In this document: positions 36,553 to 44,438 of the stretch, one piece after another
Layout: each line of letters starts with the position of its first letter
Position numbering within the stretch: position 1 is the stretch's first letter
From: Aminobacter sp. HY435
Lineage (GTDB): Bacteria > Pseudomonadota > Alphaproteobacteria > Rhizobiales > Rhizobiaceae
DNA: 64,000 nt
Assembly (NCBI RefSeq): GCF_027568395.1
Contig: NZ_JANKZL010000008.1
Coordinates: 1 to 64,000, forward strand
Direction of reading: 5' to 3'
Notes under the pieces: model-generated
What the model was told of the DNA's origin: nothing
Database searches by the model: none
The model's input: the letters and a program-made list of their open reading frames with translations, nothing else
Program-made: the position numbers and the translations under genes

Positions 36553-37992
36553 TCAGGCGGCCTTGCGGGCCTTCTTGGCACGCAGGTTCTGGTTCATGCG
36601 GAAGAAGTTGGCCGGGTCGTACTTCCGTTTCACCTCGAGCAGCCGTGCGTAGTTGTCGCCATAGGCGGCTTCGACGCGATCGGCCTCGTCCGCCGGCATG
36701 AAGTTGACATAGGCGGTGCCGACGGCGTTGCGTTTGGTCGCCTTGTAGATGTCGCGCGCCCAGCCCATGCACGCCTCATCCATCGAGGCTTCGCGCCAGC
36801 GGGCATGGACATTCATGACATAGTGCGAGCTGCGTTGTGGAAAGGCAGTGGCGTCGGAAGCGACACGCCCGGCAGCGCCGCCGACATGGCCGATGAAGAT
36901 CTCGCATTCCGGGCCTGGCAGCTTGCCGATCGCGGCGCAGACGGCGTCTATCGTTTCATCGGCGAGTTCGATAAAGTCGTGGCTCTTCCAGTAGTTGCGG
37001 GCGCCGGGCTGGAGCAGCGGGTCGAAGGCCGCCTGCCATGCCGTGAACGGGTTCGGGCCGACCACGTCGACAATCGGCTGGCCGATGCCGCGCAGGCGGG
37101 CTGTCGCCTTCTCGCCTGCGGCGAGATCTCCGCTGTAGCACATGGCCAGCACCAGCACCTCCTTCCAGTGCCATTCGGCCGGCAGGAAGGGCAGAGGCGG
37201 AGCCTGCCGCGCCACCGCCCAGCAGGTCAGTTCGTCCGGTGCGTCTTCGAGTGCGGCGCGATATTCCTGGAGTATGGCCTTGGCGTCGGCGAAGGGGTGG
37301 ACGACGAGGCCGGACAGCACCTGCGGTCCAAGCTTGTGCAGCTTGAATTCGAAGGCAGTCACCACGCCGAAATTGCCGCCGCCGCCACGGATCGCCCAGA
37401 ACAGGTCGGGATGTTCGGCGTTGCTCGCCCGGACGAGTTCGCCGTCCGCCGTCACGACGTCGGCCGACAACAGGTTGTCGATGGTCAGACCGAGCTTGCG
37501 CGTGGTCCAGCCGAAGCCGCCGCCAAGCGTCAGCCCGGATATGCCGGTGGTCGAGTTGATGCCGGTCGGAACCAGAAGGCCAAAGGCCTGGGTCTCCTTG
37601 TCCAGGTCGGCGAGAGTGACACCCGGCTCGACCCAGACCCGGCGCGCGACACGGTCGACGCGCACCGATTTCATGGCGCTGAGATCGATCATCATGCCGC
37701 CGTCGCACACGGCGTTGCCGGCGATGTTGTGGCCACCGCCGCGCACGGCGATCAGCAGGTTGTTGTCGCGCGCAAAGCTGACGGAGGCGATGACGTCGGC
37801 GGCGCCCGCGCAACGTACGATCAGCCCAGGCCGGCGGTCGATCATGGCGTTCCAGATTGAGCGCGCCTCGTCATAGCCGGCGTCGCCGGCATTGAGGACC
37901 GTGCCGCGCAGGCTCGCTGCAAAGGCGTCGAGCACAGGGGCGCTGACCATCGTCATGCCGCCATCAAGCGTCGTGAGGCTCAGATCGTTCAT
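36553..37992 (-). CDS. FAD-binding oxidase with BBE domain
   Basis: This 479-residue flavoenzyme belongs to the berberine-bridge/reticuline oxidase type. The PCMH FAD domain has AVRGGGHNIAGNAVCDGGMM with the histidine that links FAD, and GLTLGGGFGWTTRKLGLTID. The C-terminal BBE element is visible in KRKYDPANFFRMNQNL. There is no signal peptide. A GGAGGAAAACACC ribosome region precedes the ATG at 37992; the longer frame to 38166 was rejected. It starts a minus-strand unit of its own. Members oxidise sugars, alkaloids or polyketides, so the substrate cannot be named. Confidence 0.9.
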   Translation of the reverse strand: MNDLSLTTLDGGMTMVSAPVLDAFAASLRGTVLNAGDAGYDEARSIWNAMIDRRPGLIVRCAGAADVIASVSFARDNNLLIAVRGGGHNIAGNAVCDGGMMIDLSAMKSVRVDRVARRVWVEPGVTLADLDKETQAFGLLVPTGINSTTGISGLTLGGGFGWTTRKLGLTIDNLLSADVVTADGELVRASNAEHPDLFWAIRGGGGNFGVVTAFEFKLHKLGPQVLSGLVVHPFADAKAILQEYRAALEDAPDELTCWAVARQAPPLPFLPAEWHWKEVLVLAMCYSGDLAAGEKATARLRGIGQPIVDVVGPNPFTAWQAAFDPLLQPGARNYWKSHDFIELADETIDAVCAAIGKLPGPECEIFIGHVGGAAGRVASDATAFPQRSSHYVMNVHARWREASMDEACMGWARDIYKATKRNAVGTAYVNFMPADEADRVEAAYGDNYARLLEVKRKYDPANFFRMNQNLRAKKARKAA

Positions 37993-38190
37993 GGTGTTTT
38001 CCTCCGATGGAGAGACACCTCCTCTGTCGCCGCAGCCTGCTATTCTGCGTTTCAGTCGCAGACCGGACAAGCAAAACGGCCATATGGTTGCTGAAAATGA
38101 TTGATATCGGCACCCGTCGCCATCGACCCGACCTCGCTCCCGGCCTACGCGGCGGTGGCGAAGCATCTGATGAAGACGCAGGACCCGCCT

Positions 38191-38649
38191 TCAACCGGGC
38201 TGCCGTTGTCGGGCGGATGAAGGCATCGGCAGGCGCGCGACGACAACGCCAAGCAGGATGGCGGCGATGCCGGCAAGCTGCAACGGGGCGAGCGTCATGC
38301 CCCGTGCCAGATAGTCTATGGCAACGCCAGACAGCATCTGGCCGGAGATTACCAGCAGCACAGTTCGGACAGTGCCCAGGCGCGCCAGCACGAAGCTGTT
38401 CGCCGCAACGAACAGCGCGCCGAGCACGCCGCCCAGCCATGCTTCGACGGGCGCCTCGACCGCCCCCGCCAGTTCCTGGCCGCCGCCCAGCGCCGCAATC
38501 ACCGCAAGCAATCCGAAGCCGACAAGGTGGTTCCAGAACGAAGCGCCAAGCGCGCCGCGCGCCATGGCAAGCCGGCCATTCAGCGATCGGCTGAGACCGA
38601 TCAGCAAGCCGTTCAGCACCGCAAGGCCGATGTAGGTGGCCATGGTCAT
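38191..38649 (-). CDS. YdcZ-type (DUF606, DMT superfamily) membrane protein, second of pair
   Basis: This 152-residue protein has five hydrophobic helices and matches the YdcZ/DUF606 half-size transporters: GLSRSLNGRLAMARGALGAS, FWNHLVGFGLLA and LGTVRTVLLVISGQMLSGVA. The ATG at 38649 overlaps the stop of the upstream paralogue by four bases (ATGA). Two such half-transporters made together suggest a heterodimer. Substrate is unknown. ATG 38643 is a possible alternative start. Confidence 0.85.
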   Translation of the reverse strand: MTMATYIGLAVLNGLLIGLSRSLNGRLAMARGALGASFWNHLVGFGLLAVIAALGGGQELAGAVEAPVEAWLGGVLGALFVAANSFVLARLGTVRTVLLVISGQMLSGVAIDYLARGMTLAPLQLAGIAAILLGVVVARLPMPSSARQRQPG

Positions 38650-39104
38650 TGCCTCCCGACGACCAGCAGCACGCTGCCGCCAAGCACAAGCGTTGCAACC
38701 ACCAGGTCGCGCGCCTCGAGCCGTCTTTGGGTAATGCCAAGGAAGCCGCACCGGTCGGCAGCCATCCCGAACATCACCTGGCCGACAAGCATGAAGGCGA
38801 TGGTGCCCGAGAGCGCCAGCGGTCCGTTGGCGGTGATTGCCGCAAGCACTACGGTGAACGCTCCGGGGATGCCGCCGAGATAGGCCCAGCCAGGCGCCGT
38901 GACGCGCGGTACGTCGGGTTTCACGGCAACGCGCCACCCGGCAAGCAAAAGCAGCGCGACAACCGCGCCGATGCCGTGGGCGAACAGGGATGAGGTCACA
39001 GGCGAGCTGCGTTCGGCCAAGAGGCTGTTCGAGGCGATCATGCCGGCCAGAAACGCGCCCGCGCCAAACGCCACCAGCCCATCCGTCAGCCGTCCGATCA
39101 TCAT
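38646..39104 (-). CDS. YdcZ-type (DUF606, DMT superfamily) membrane protein, first of pair
   Basis: This 152-residue paralogue has the same fold, with SLFAHGIGAVVALLLLAGWR and TIAFMLVGQVMFGMAADRCG as the conserved segments. The two proteins have equal length and share the position of the Gly/Gln motif (GQMLSG against GQVMFG). The start was set at 39104 (MMIGRL), 39101 being an alternative. It is divergent from a LysR-type gene 113 bp away, the usual arrangement for a regulator and its transporter target. Confidence 0.82.
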   Translation of the reverse strand: MMIGRLTDGLVAFGAGAFLAGMIASNSLLAERSSPVTSSLFAHGIGAVVALLLLAGWRVAVKPDVPRVTAPGWAYLGGIPGAFTVVLAAITANGPLALSGTIAFMLVGQVMFGMAADRCGFLGITQRRLEARDLVVATLVLGGSVLLVVGRQ

Positions 39105-39217
39105 CCGCCTTCCGTCGCCATCGCTTGAGGCCAGAAAGATAGCGTGCGGACAGTTGGCGAAAATCAGTCTACTATTCACATCAATAAGGAAAAGCAGTCC
39201 GCAATAGCGAGGATGGC

Positions 39218-40126
39218 ATGGACAGGCTCGGCGGCATCGACGTGTTCATCCGGGCGGCCGAGACGCGCAGCTTCGTTGCAGCGGGGCGCGATCTTGGCAT
39301 CTCGGCGTCGGCCGTCGGCAAGGCCATCGCCAGGCTGGAGCAGCGCCTTGGCGCGCGCCTGTTTCATCGCAGCACGCGCAGCGTTTCGCTAACCGCGGAA
39401 GGCAGCCAGTTCTTGCTGCGCTGCAGGCGCATTGTCGATGAACTGGAAGCCGCCGAAGACGAGATCACGCAGGCCAGCGCAGCGCCGCGCGGATCCTTGC
39501 GCGTAAGCCTGCCGATCGCGGGCGCGCTGTTCATGCCGGTGCTGACGGAGTTCATGCGTCTGTGGCCCGACATTCGGCTGGAGCTCGACTTCACCGACCG
39601 GCTGGTCGATGTCATCGAGGACGGTTTCGACGCCGTCGTGCGGACCGGGGCCGCAGCCGACTCGCGCCTGATGAGCCGCAAGCTCGGCGCGTTTCGTCAC
39701 CGGATCGTAGCGTCGCCGGCCTATCTGGCTGACGCGGGTACCGTGCTGGCGCCGGAAGACCTGCTCGATCATGCGTGCCTGCACCACCGCCATCCAGTTT
39801 CCGGCAAGCTCGAAGCCTGGCCGCTGGTTCGCGACGGGACAGCACTCGACCTGGCATTGCCGGCCAGGGCGATCGCCAGCACGATCGAGGCGCGCATCCA
39901 TCTTGCCGAACAGGGCCTGGGCATCGCCTGCCTGCCCGACTATGCCGTGCGGCGGCAGCTGGCCGCCGGCTCGCTGGAGCCGCTGCTCGGCGAGTTCGTC
40001 GAAAGCCGCGGCGCCATGCGGGTGCTTTGGCCGGCGAGCCGTTACCTTGCGCCCAAGATCCGCGTCTTTGTCGATCACCTCGCGGCAAGGCTTTTTGCAG
40101 AGCCGCATGACACCGCCGCGGCTTAG
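39218..40126 (+). CDS. LysR-family transcriptional regulator
   Basis: This 302-residue regulator has an N-terminal winged helix-turn-helix (MDRLGGIDVFIRAAETRSFV to LEQRLGARLFHRSTRSVSLT) followed by a linker helix and a periplasmic-binding-like effector domain from about residue 90 (GSLRVSLPIAGALFMPVL). It belongs to the CrgA-like subgroup by the HHRHP-W segment in the effector domain. It is divergent from the YdcZ pair, so these are its likeliest targets. Its stop overlaps the convergent sigma factor stop by four bases. Confidence 0.9.
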   Translation: MDRLGGIDVFIRAAETRSFVAAGRDLGISASAVGKAIARLEQRLGARLFHRSTRSVSLTAEGSQFLLRCRRIVDELEAAEDEITQASAAPRGSLRVSLPIAGALFMPVLTEFMRLWPDIRLELDFTDRLVDVIEDGFDAVVRTGAAADSRLMSRKLGAFRHRIVASPAYLADAGTVLAPEDLLDHACLHHRHPVSGKLEAWPLVRDGTALDLALPARAIASTIEARIHLAEQGLGIACLPDYAVRRQLAAGSLEPLLGEFVESRGAMRVLWPASRYLAPKIRVFVDHLAARLFAEPHDTAAA

Positions 40127-40998
40127 GCGTCGAGCAGGACCACATCCAGTTGCGCAAGCCTGTCGGGGGCGGCGATGGCGTCGATGGCGGCGATGCGGCC
40201 GTCCGTGACGGTCAGAGCCAGTACCACGCGCAGCTTGCCCATCGGGGCGATCAGCAGGCCGATGGACCCGTCGACGAGTGCGGGCCGCGCGCTTTGTGCC
40301 CGACCCTTGAAATTGTTCGCCACGGCCTGCGCGCCGCGCAGTTCGGCGACATTGCCCAGTCGCGATGCGACGGCATCGGCGCGGAACACCACGTTCGGAT
40401 CGAGCACCGCGAGCAAGCCAGCGAAATCGCCGCCGCGCGAGGCGGCGAGGAAGGCGTCGACGACTTCGCGCTGCCGCGTCCGGTCGGCCGTCTGCGTCTC
40501 GTCGCTGCCCTGGACGCGCCGCCGGGCCCGGCTGGCGAGCTGGCGCGCGGCGACTGGCGTGCGCTCGACGATCGGGGCGATCTCCTCGAACGAAAGGTCG
40601 AACATGTCGTGCAGCACAAGCGCGATGCGCTCGGCGGGGGCGAGTTTTTCCAGCACGACAAGCAAGGCGAGGCCGACCGCGTCGGCCATGGCCAGTTCGC
40701 GTTCAGGGTCGACCGTCTGCGCATTGAGCGCGACCGGCTCGGGGCTGTCGTCGTCGAGCTGGTCCTCGCGCCTTGCCTTGCGCTGGCGCAGCATGTCGAG
40801 GCAGACGCGCGCCACCACCGTGGTCAGCCAACCACCAAGGTTGTCGATTGCATCGGCATCGCTTCGCGAAAGCCTGATCCAGGTTTCCTGCACGGCGTCC
40901 TCGGCCTCGCTGAGCGAACCGAGCATGCGGTAGGCCACCGCGCCAAGATGCCGGCGGTTGGCTGCGAACTGTTCGCTCAGAAAAAGTCTGTCGGTCAT
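40123..40998 (-). CDS. ECF-type sigma factor with SnoaL-like C-domain (SigJ/ECF41-like)
   Basis: This 291-residue sigma factor has region 2 (AVAYRMLGSLSEAEDAVQET, WIRLSR) and region 4 (LAPAERIALVLHDMFDLSFE, EIAPIVERTPVAARQLASRA). A SnoaL-like domain from about residue 180 follows (RQREVVDAFLAASRGGDFAG). The ending IDAIAAPDRL resembles the NPDKL tail of ECF41 factors, which need their C-domain for control instead of an anti-sigma factor. ECF41 genes typically lie beside a carboxymuconolactone decarboxylase-like gene, as here. The ATG at 40998 gives the family start; a longer frame lacks support. Confidence 0.87.
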   Translation of the reverse strand: MTDRLFLSEQFAANRRHLGAVAYRMLGSLSEAEDAVQETWIRLSRSDADAIDNLGGWLTTVVARVCLDMLRQRKARREDQLDDDSPEPVALNAQTVDPERELAMADAVGLALLVVLEKLAPAERIALVLHDMFDLSFEEIAPIVERTPVAARQLASRARRRVQGSDETQTADRTRQREVVDAFLAASRGGDFAGLLAVLDPNVVFRADAVASRLGNVAELRGAQAVANNFKGRAQSARPALVDGSIGLLIAPMGKLRVVLALTVTDGRIAAIDAIAAPDRLAQLDVVLLDA

Positions 40999-41025
40999 CG
41001 TCACGTTTCCTGCACTCGTTTCGTC
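40999..41025 (+). promoter_or_regulatory. Candidate ECF41-type promoter toward the decarboxylase-like gene
   Basis: CGTCACG (40999-41005), a 16-base spacer and CGTC (41022-41025) resemble the TGTCACA...CGTC consensus I recall for ECF41 targets. It reads toward the gene at 41123, about 98 bases away. The -35 element matches in five of seven bases. Confidence 0.4.
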
Positions 41026-41122
41026 AAGGTCATGACGAAGCAATCCCGGGCGATGTGACAGCAGACCGGTTCAGGAGCGGCGACGTCAAGATCGAACGAA
41101 CCCGAACAGCCAGGAGGCCACC

Positions 41123-41581
41123 ATGCAATCCCGCATGACCAACCCCGCCATCGTTCTTCCCGAAGCCATGCAGGCGCTGTTTGCGCTCAACAAGGCGACC
41201 GAACTCGAGAGCTTGCCTGAGGTGACGCGCAAGCTCGTCCACTTGCGCGCCAGCCAGATCAATGGCTGCAGCGTGTGCGTGCACATGCATTCGCTGGAGC
41301 TGCGCAAGCTTGGCCAGATGGACGACCGCATCTTCGCCGTTTCGGCCTGGCGCGACACGCCATGGTTCAGCGACGCCGAACGCTCGGCCCTTGCGCTGAC
41401 CGAGGCAGTGACCCGGATTGCCGACAAGTCCGATCCGGTGCCAGACGACGTCTGGGCGGAAGCAACGCTGCACTATGACGAAAAGACCGTTTCGGCGCTC
41501 ATTCTGTCGATCGGCCTGATCAATGTCTGGAACCGGCTCAATGCGGCAGTCCGTCAGGTCGCCGGCGCCAGCTGGAATTGA
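41123..41581 (+). CDS. Carboxymuconolactone decarboxylase/AhpD-like protein
   Basis: This 152-residue protein has the AhpD-like core with the redox motif INGCSVCVHMHSLEL (C-x-x-C-x3-H), typical of small peroxidase-like or decarboxylase-like enzymes. The rest is helical, with TEAVTRIADKSDPVPDDVWA as the later conserved stretch. It lies divergent from an ECF41-like sigma gene and behind a matching promoter candidate, so it is the probable regulated partner. Members may reduce peroxides; no substrate is known. The start at 41123 follows AGGAGG in good position. Confidence 0.88.
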   Translation: MQSRMTNPAIVLPEAMQALFALNKATELESLPEVTRKLVHLRASQINGCSVCVHMHSLELRKLGQMDDRIFAVSAWRDTPWFSDAERSALALTEAVTRIADKSDPVPDDVWAEATLHYDEKTVSALILSIGLINVWNRLNAAVRQVAGASWN

Positions 41582-41599
41582 GCGGGCGCGTTTGCTCCT

Positions 41600-41648
41600 T
41601 GCAGGGGCGAGGCGGGCCTCGGTGTGGTTCCGCCTCGGTCGCCCTGCA
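41600..41648. repeat. Long inverted repeat between two convergent genes
   Basis: TGCAGGGGCGAGGCGG (41600-41615) pairs with CCGCCTCGGTCGCCCTGCA (41630-41648) with a small bulge and a 14-base loop. It lies in the 95-bp gap between two convergent stops. No T-run follows, so it may act as a factor-assisted terminator or a repeat. Confidence 0.55.
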
Positions 41649-41676
41649 GGGAGCCCGGCCCGGTTTGCGCGGCGTG

Positions 41677-42468
41677 CTACACCACGGCGCGCCGGTACAG
41701 GTGCCAGGTGGCATGGCCGAGCACCGGCAGCACCACCAGAAGCCCGAGGAAGAACGGGACGCAGGCGGCGAGCACGGCAAGCGTGACGATCAAGCCCCAG
41801 CCGAGCATCACCGGGGGGCTCGCCAGCACGGTGCGGATCGAGGTCAACATGGCGGTGATGAAATCGACCTCGCGGTCGAGCAGCATCGGGATCGAGACGA
41901 CGGTGATCGAAAACAGCACCAGTGCCAGCGCCGCGCCCTCGACGTGGCCGATGCCAAGGAACAGCCAGCCCTCGTTGGTGGTCAGCACGACATGAGCGAA
42001 GCGGTCGAGCGTGGCGAAAGACATCCGCCCGAGGATGAGCGCGATCAGGAGCCTGATCTGGTAGAGCCAGATCCAGAATACGAACAGCATGACAAAGGCC
42101 ATCCATGACACCTCGCGCCGGCGCTGCGCCCAGATCACGTTGAGCACGCCGCCGAGCGTCGGCGTCCTGCCGGCCTCGAGCTGGCGGCTGACTTCGTAGA
42201 GCCCGACGGCGGCGAACGGGCCGACGAGCGGAAAGCCAATGGCGAAGGGATAGATCAGCCACGGCTCGTGCAGCACCAGAAGCGAGGTGGTGATAGCCAT
42301 GCCGATGACCACGAAAACCAGCGCTATTGCCAGGCCGATGCCGGGCGCGCGGGCAAAATCGGCTGCGCCTTCGGCGAGGCTCGCGCGAATGTCGGCGACG
42401 GTCAGCGCCCTGACTTCCGGCAGTGCGCCCGGTCGCCGGCCCCCCGCCGTCTTATTGCTCGCGACCAT
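41677..42468 (-). CDS. DUF2189 integral membrane protein
   Basis: This 263-residue inner-membrane protein has about six hydrophobic segments and the DUF2189 pattern: FPLVGPFAAVGLYEVSRQLE near the middle and a C-terminal LLVVLPVLGHATWHLYRRAV. The function of the family is unknown. AGGAAACC precedes the ATG at 42468. The frame extends far upstream into the next gene's region, but the N-terminal part there is non-coding. A 104-bp gap separates it from the next minus-strand gene upstream. Confidence 0.85.
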   Translation of the reverse strand: MVASNKTAGGRRPGALPEVRALTVADIRASLAEGAADFARAPGIGLAIALVFVVIGMAITTSLLVLHEPWLIYPFAIGFPLVGPFAAVGLYEVSRQLEAGRTPTLGGVLNVIWAQRRREVSWMAFVMLFVFWIWLYQIRLLIALILGRMSFATLDRFAHVVLTTNEGWLFLGIGHVEGAALALVLFSITVVSIPMLLDREVDFITAMLTSIRTVLASPPVMLGWGLIVTLAVLAACVPFFLGLLVVLPVLGHATWHLYRRAVV

Positions 42469-42572
42469 GGTTTCCTCCCTCGCACGGCAAAGCATGATGT
42501 CACCTTGCACGGACACGTTGGACAGTGCTTTGATCGGGATCAAGGCGCAACCGCCGTCGGCAGGCAACACGC

Positions 42573-43247
42573 TCAGGCAGAGGCAAGCCCGAAGGCGATG
42601 ACTGCGCCGGCCAAAATCACCGCGACAAGTGCCGCCGCCATGACGCCGAGCACCATCAGTGCCGCGCGTGGCAACGGCAGCTCGAGATGGCGGGCAAACC
42701 AGCGCGTCTCCACCGTCAGGTACCAGGCCATGGCGCAGCCGAACAGCGCAACACCTGACAGCACCGTTGCAGGGGTGTCGATGCGGGTCAGCACGCCGCC
42801 AATGCTGGTCACCAGCGCAAAGGGCGCTGCGACATAGCACTGGCTGTAGAATGGCCGCCGCAGCGTGTTGCGGTCGATGCGAATGCCGCGGTGGCGCAAT
42901 AGCCGCAGCGCCATCAATAGCGGAAAGAAGCTGAAGGCCACGGCGCGAAACAACAAGAGATTGGCGTCGCTTGCGAGGAACGACGGCGGCGCCCACGGTG
43001 TTTCCTGGCGCACCAGTGCCAGCTCGAAGCCGTGCGCCAGCAGCAGCGTGATCAGCAGAAACATCGGCGGGCTCAGCGTGTCGGTATATTGGTCGTCGAC
43101 TTCGTCGCCGAGCTCGACATCGGCATAACGCATCATCGCTTGCGGCCGGCGCAGCGTTCGCCACAGCGTCATCGGATAGAAAACCAGCCACGACGCCAGC
43201 TCGTAGAGCAGCTCCTCGAGCGATTTCAGCAGCCGCATGAAGTCCAT
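42573..43247 (-). CDS. Hypothetical multi-pass membrane protein
   Basis: This 224-residue protein begins MDFMRLLKSLEELLYELASW and has about five hydrophobic helices (MFLLITLLLAHGFELALV, AVAFSFFPLLMALRLL, ALMVLGVMAAALVAVILAGA). The soluble N-terminus contains YADVELGDEVDDQYTDTLSP. It may belong to a Yip1-like permease group, but the match is weak. GGGGGG just before the ATG at 43247 serves as ribosome site. The frame extends to 43505 without coding features and across an orphan terminator, so the longer version was rejected. Confidence 0.65.
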   Translation of the reverse strand: MDFMRLLKSLEELLYELASWLVFYPMTLWRTLRRPQAMMRYADVELGDEVDDQYTDTLSPPMFLLITLLLAHGFELALVRQETPWAPPSFLASDANLLLFRAVAFSFFPLLMALRLLRHRGIRIDRNTLRRPFYSQCYVAAPFALVTSIGGVLTRIDTPATVLSGVALFGCAMAWYLTVETRWFARHLELPLPRAALMVLGVMAAALVAVILAGAVIAFGLASA

Positions 43248-43353
43248 GCCATCCCCCCGGCGTGAGCGCATGAGGCGCGTTTGCATCATGTCGGCCAAAG
43301 GGCGTTGTGGGAAGGGACTACCGAACCCGGCCCGACGGCGGACGCCGGATATG

Positions 43354-43377
43354 AAAAAAGCGGGCAAAGCCCGCTTC
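43354..43377 (-). terminator. Orphan rho-independent terminator on the minus strand
   Basis: AAGCGGGC-TTT-GCCCGCTT with a run of six T (43354-43359 on the plus strand as A) is a classical terminator for minus-strand transcription. No recognised minus-strand gene lies upstream of it within the next 400 bp. A short minus-strand frame at 43448-43525 (MKSIGELAGAKRTSRYDALG, then FAASR) is the only candidate coding unit seen. Confidence 0.75.
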
Positions 43378-43604
43378 CCTCTGGCTCCCGAGACACTGCA
43401 AGCCGCCGGTACATTCGTGGTCGGCATGCCGTCGATCAGGGCAAATTCAGCGGCTCGCGGCAAAACCCAAGGCATCGTATCTCGATGTGCGTTTCGCTCC
43501 GGCAAGCTCGCCGATGGACTTCATATGGGTGGAGTGGTTGACGATATCAAGGAAATAGTTTTCGCTTGGCAGAGGCGTCGGGCCGGCGCGTCTTTCGGTG
43601 ACGC

Positions 43605-43632
43605 CTTGCTATTGTCGCATTGAGCGCTATAT
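43605..43632 (+). promoter_or_regulatory. Probable promoter of the cold-shock gene
   Basis: CTTGCT (43605-43610), a 16-base spacer and CTATAT (43627-43632) fit the alphaproteobacterial housekeeping promoter (CTTGAC-N17-CTATAT). The start would lie about 130 bases before the csp ATG, giving the long leader typical of cold-shock genes. The stretch 43378-43604 holds no plus-strand gene I can support. Confidence 0.6.
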
Positions 43633-43771
43633 TGGCTAAATCGATCTTGCTGTAGAACTTTGTTCCGCGCGCCTGGCGCCTCTACGATCTTCCCCCTCAA
43701 AATCGATCGAATAAGTTCGCCCGGAATTCTTCTTGGCGATTACTTCACTATGTCGATTGAAAGGCAATCTC

Positions 43772-43981
43772 ATGGCTACTGGTACCGTTAAGTTCTTCAA
43801 CTCCACCAAGGGTTTCGGCTTCATCCAGCCCGACACCGGCGAGCAGGACGTTTTCGTCCACATCTCGGCTGTCGAGCGCTCGGGCCTGCGCACTCTCGTT
43901 GAAGGTCAGAAGCTGTCCTTCGACGTCGTCCGCGACAACCGCTCGGGCAAGAACGCGGCCGAGAATCTTCAGGCCGCATAA
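43772..43981 (+). CDS. Cold-shock protein (CspA family)
   Basis: This 69-residue protein is a single OB-fold nucleic-acid chaperone. The RNP1 motif KGFGFIQ and RNP2 motif VFVHIS are intact (residues 16-22 and 30-35). Start and end match CspA proteins of rhizobia. AAAGG precedes the ATG at 43772; a frame to 43733 is in the leader. A long 5' leader and a perfect terminator follow the usual cold-shock gene plan. A 76-residue basic protein gene lies behind the terminator. Confidence 0.95.
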   Translation: MATGTVKFFNSTKGFGFIQPDTGEQDVFVHISAVERSGLRTLVEGQKLSFDVVRDNRSGKNAAENLQAA

Positions 43982-44042
43982 GCCATTGCTTCCGGCTGGC
44001 AGCCACGGATGTACTGGCGCCGGCCGTCGAGGCAATCAGGAG

Positions 44043-44067
44043 AAGGTCGGGAATTCCCGACCTTTTT
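44043..44067 (+). terminator. Rho-independent terminator after csp
   Basis: AAGGTCGGG-AATT-CCCGACCTT forms a 9-bp stem with a 4-base loop and a five-T run. It ends the csp transcript 61 bp after its stop and lies directly in front of the next gene. Confidence 0.9.
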
Positions 44068-44087
44068 CGTTTCAAGGAGTTATCGGC

Positions 44088-44318
44088 ATGGCGCGTTCCA
44101 TCACCAAGGAAAACCTGTTCGTTCCGGCCCTCAACAAGGCTGAAGCAAAAGGCGATACGACGACCAGGGTCGCGCAATCGATCCTCGACGTGGAGGTTGC
44201 CGCCCGCGAGGCCAAGACCGCGCGCCTGCGCGCCGCACGGCTGGCCATGGAGGCAGCCCAGGAGCCCGAGCCGGTAACCAAGCCCAAGGCCCGCAAGAAG
44301 CCCGCCGCCAAGAAATAA
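44088..44318 (+). CDS. Small basic hypothetical protein behind csp
   Basis: This 76-residue protein reads MARSITKENLFVPALNKAEA and continues through helical DVEVAAREAKTARLRAARLA to a lysine-rich tail (KPKARKKPAAKK). It has no signal or membrane part. The basic tail suggests nucleic-acid contact, which would suit the cold-shock neighbour, but this is inferred. The start at 44088 has AAGGAG in front and lies just after the csp terminator. Some transcripts may read through that terminator. Confidence 0.65.
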   Translation: MARSITKENLFVPALNKAEAKGDTTTRVAQSILDVEVAAREAKTARLRAARLAMEAAQEPEPVTKPKARKKPAAKK

Positions 44319-44438
44319 CGCTTCGCCGTGTCGGGTGCCGCCGCGGTCGTTCGTCCTATGGCGACAGCAACCGGCAACAAGCCATGGGGCCATTTCCGGC
44401 CACCCGCGGCTTGAAGCCAATTTTCGGAGAGGCTTCCG

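Noticed and set aside
41054-41087. TGTGACA and CGTC as an alternative ECF41 promoter for the decarboxylase-like gene
   Set aside because: The spacer of 23 bases is too long for this class. The pair at 40999-41025 has a 16-base spacer.
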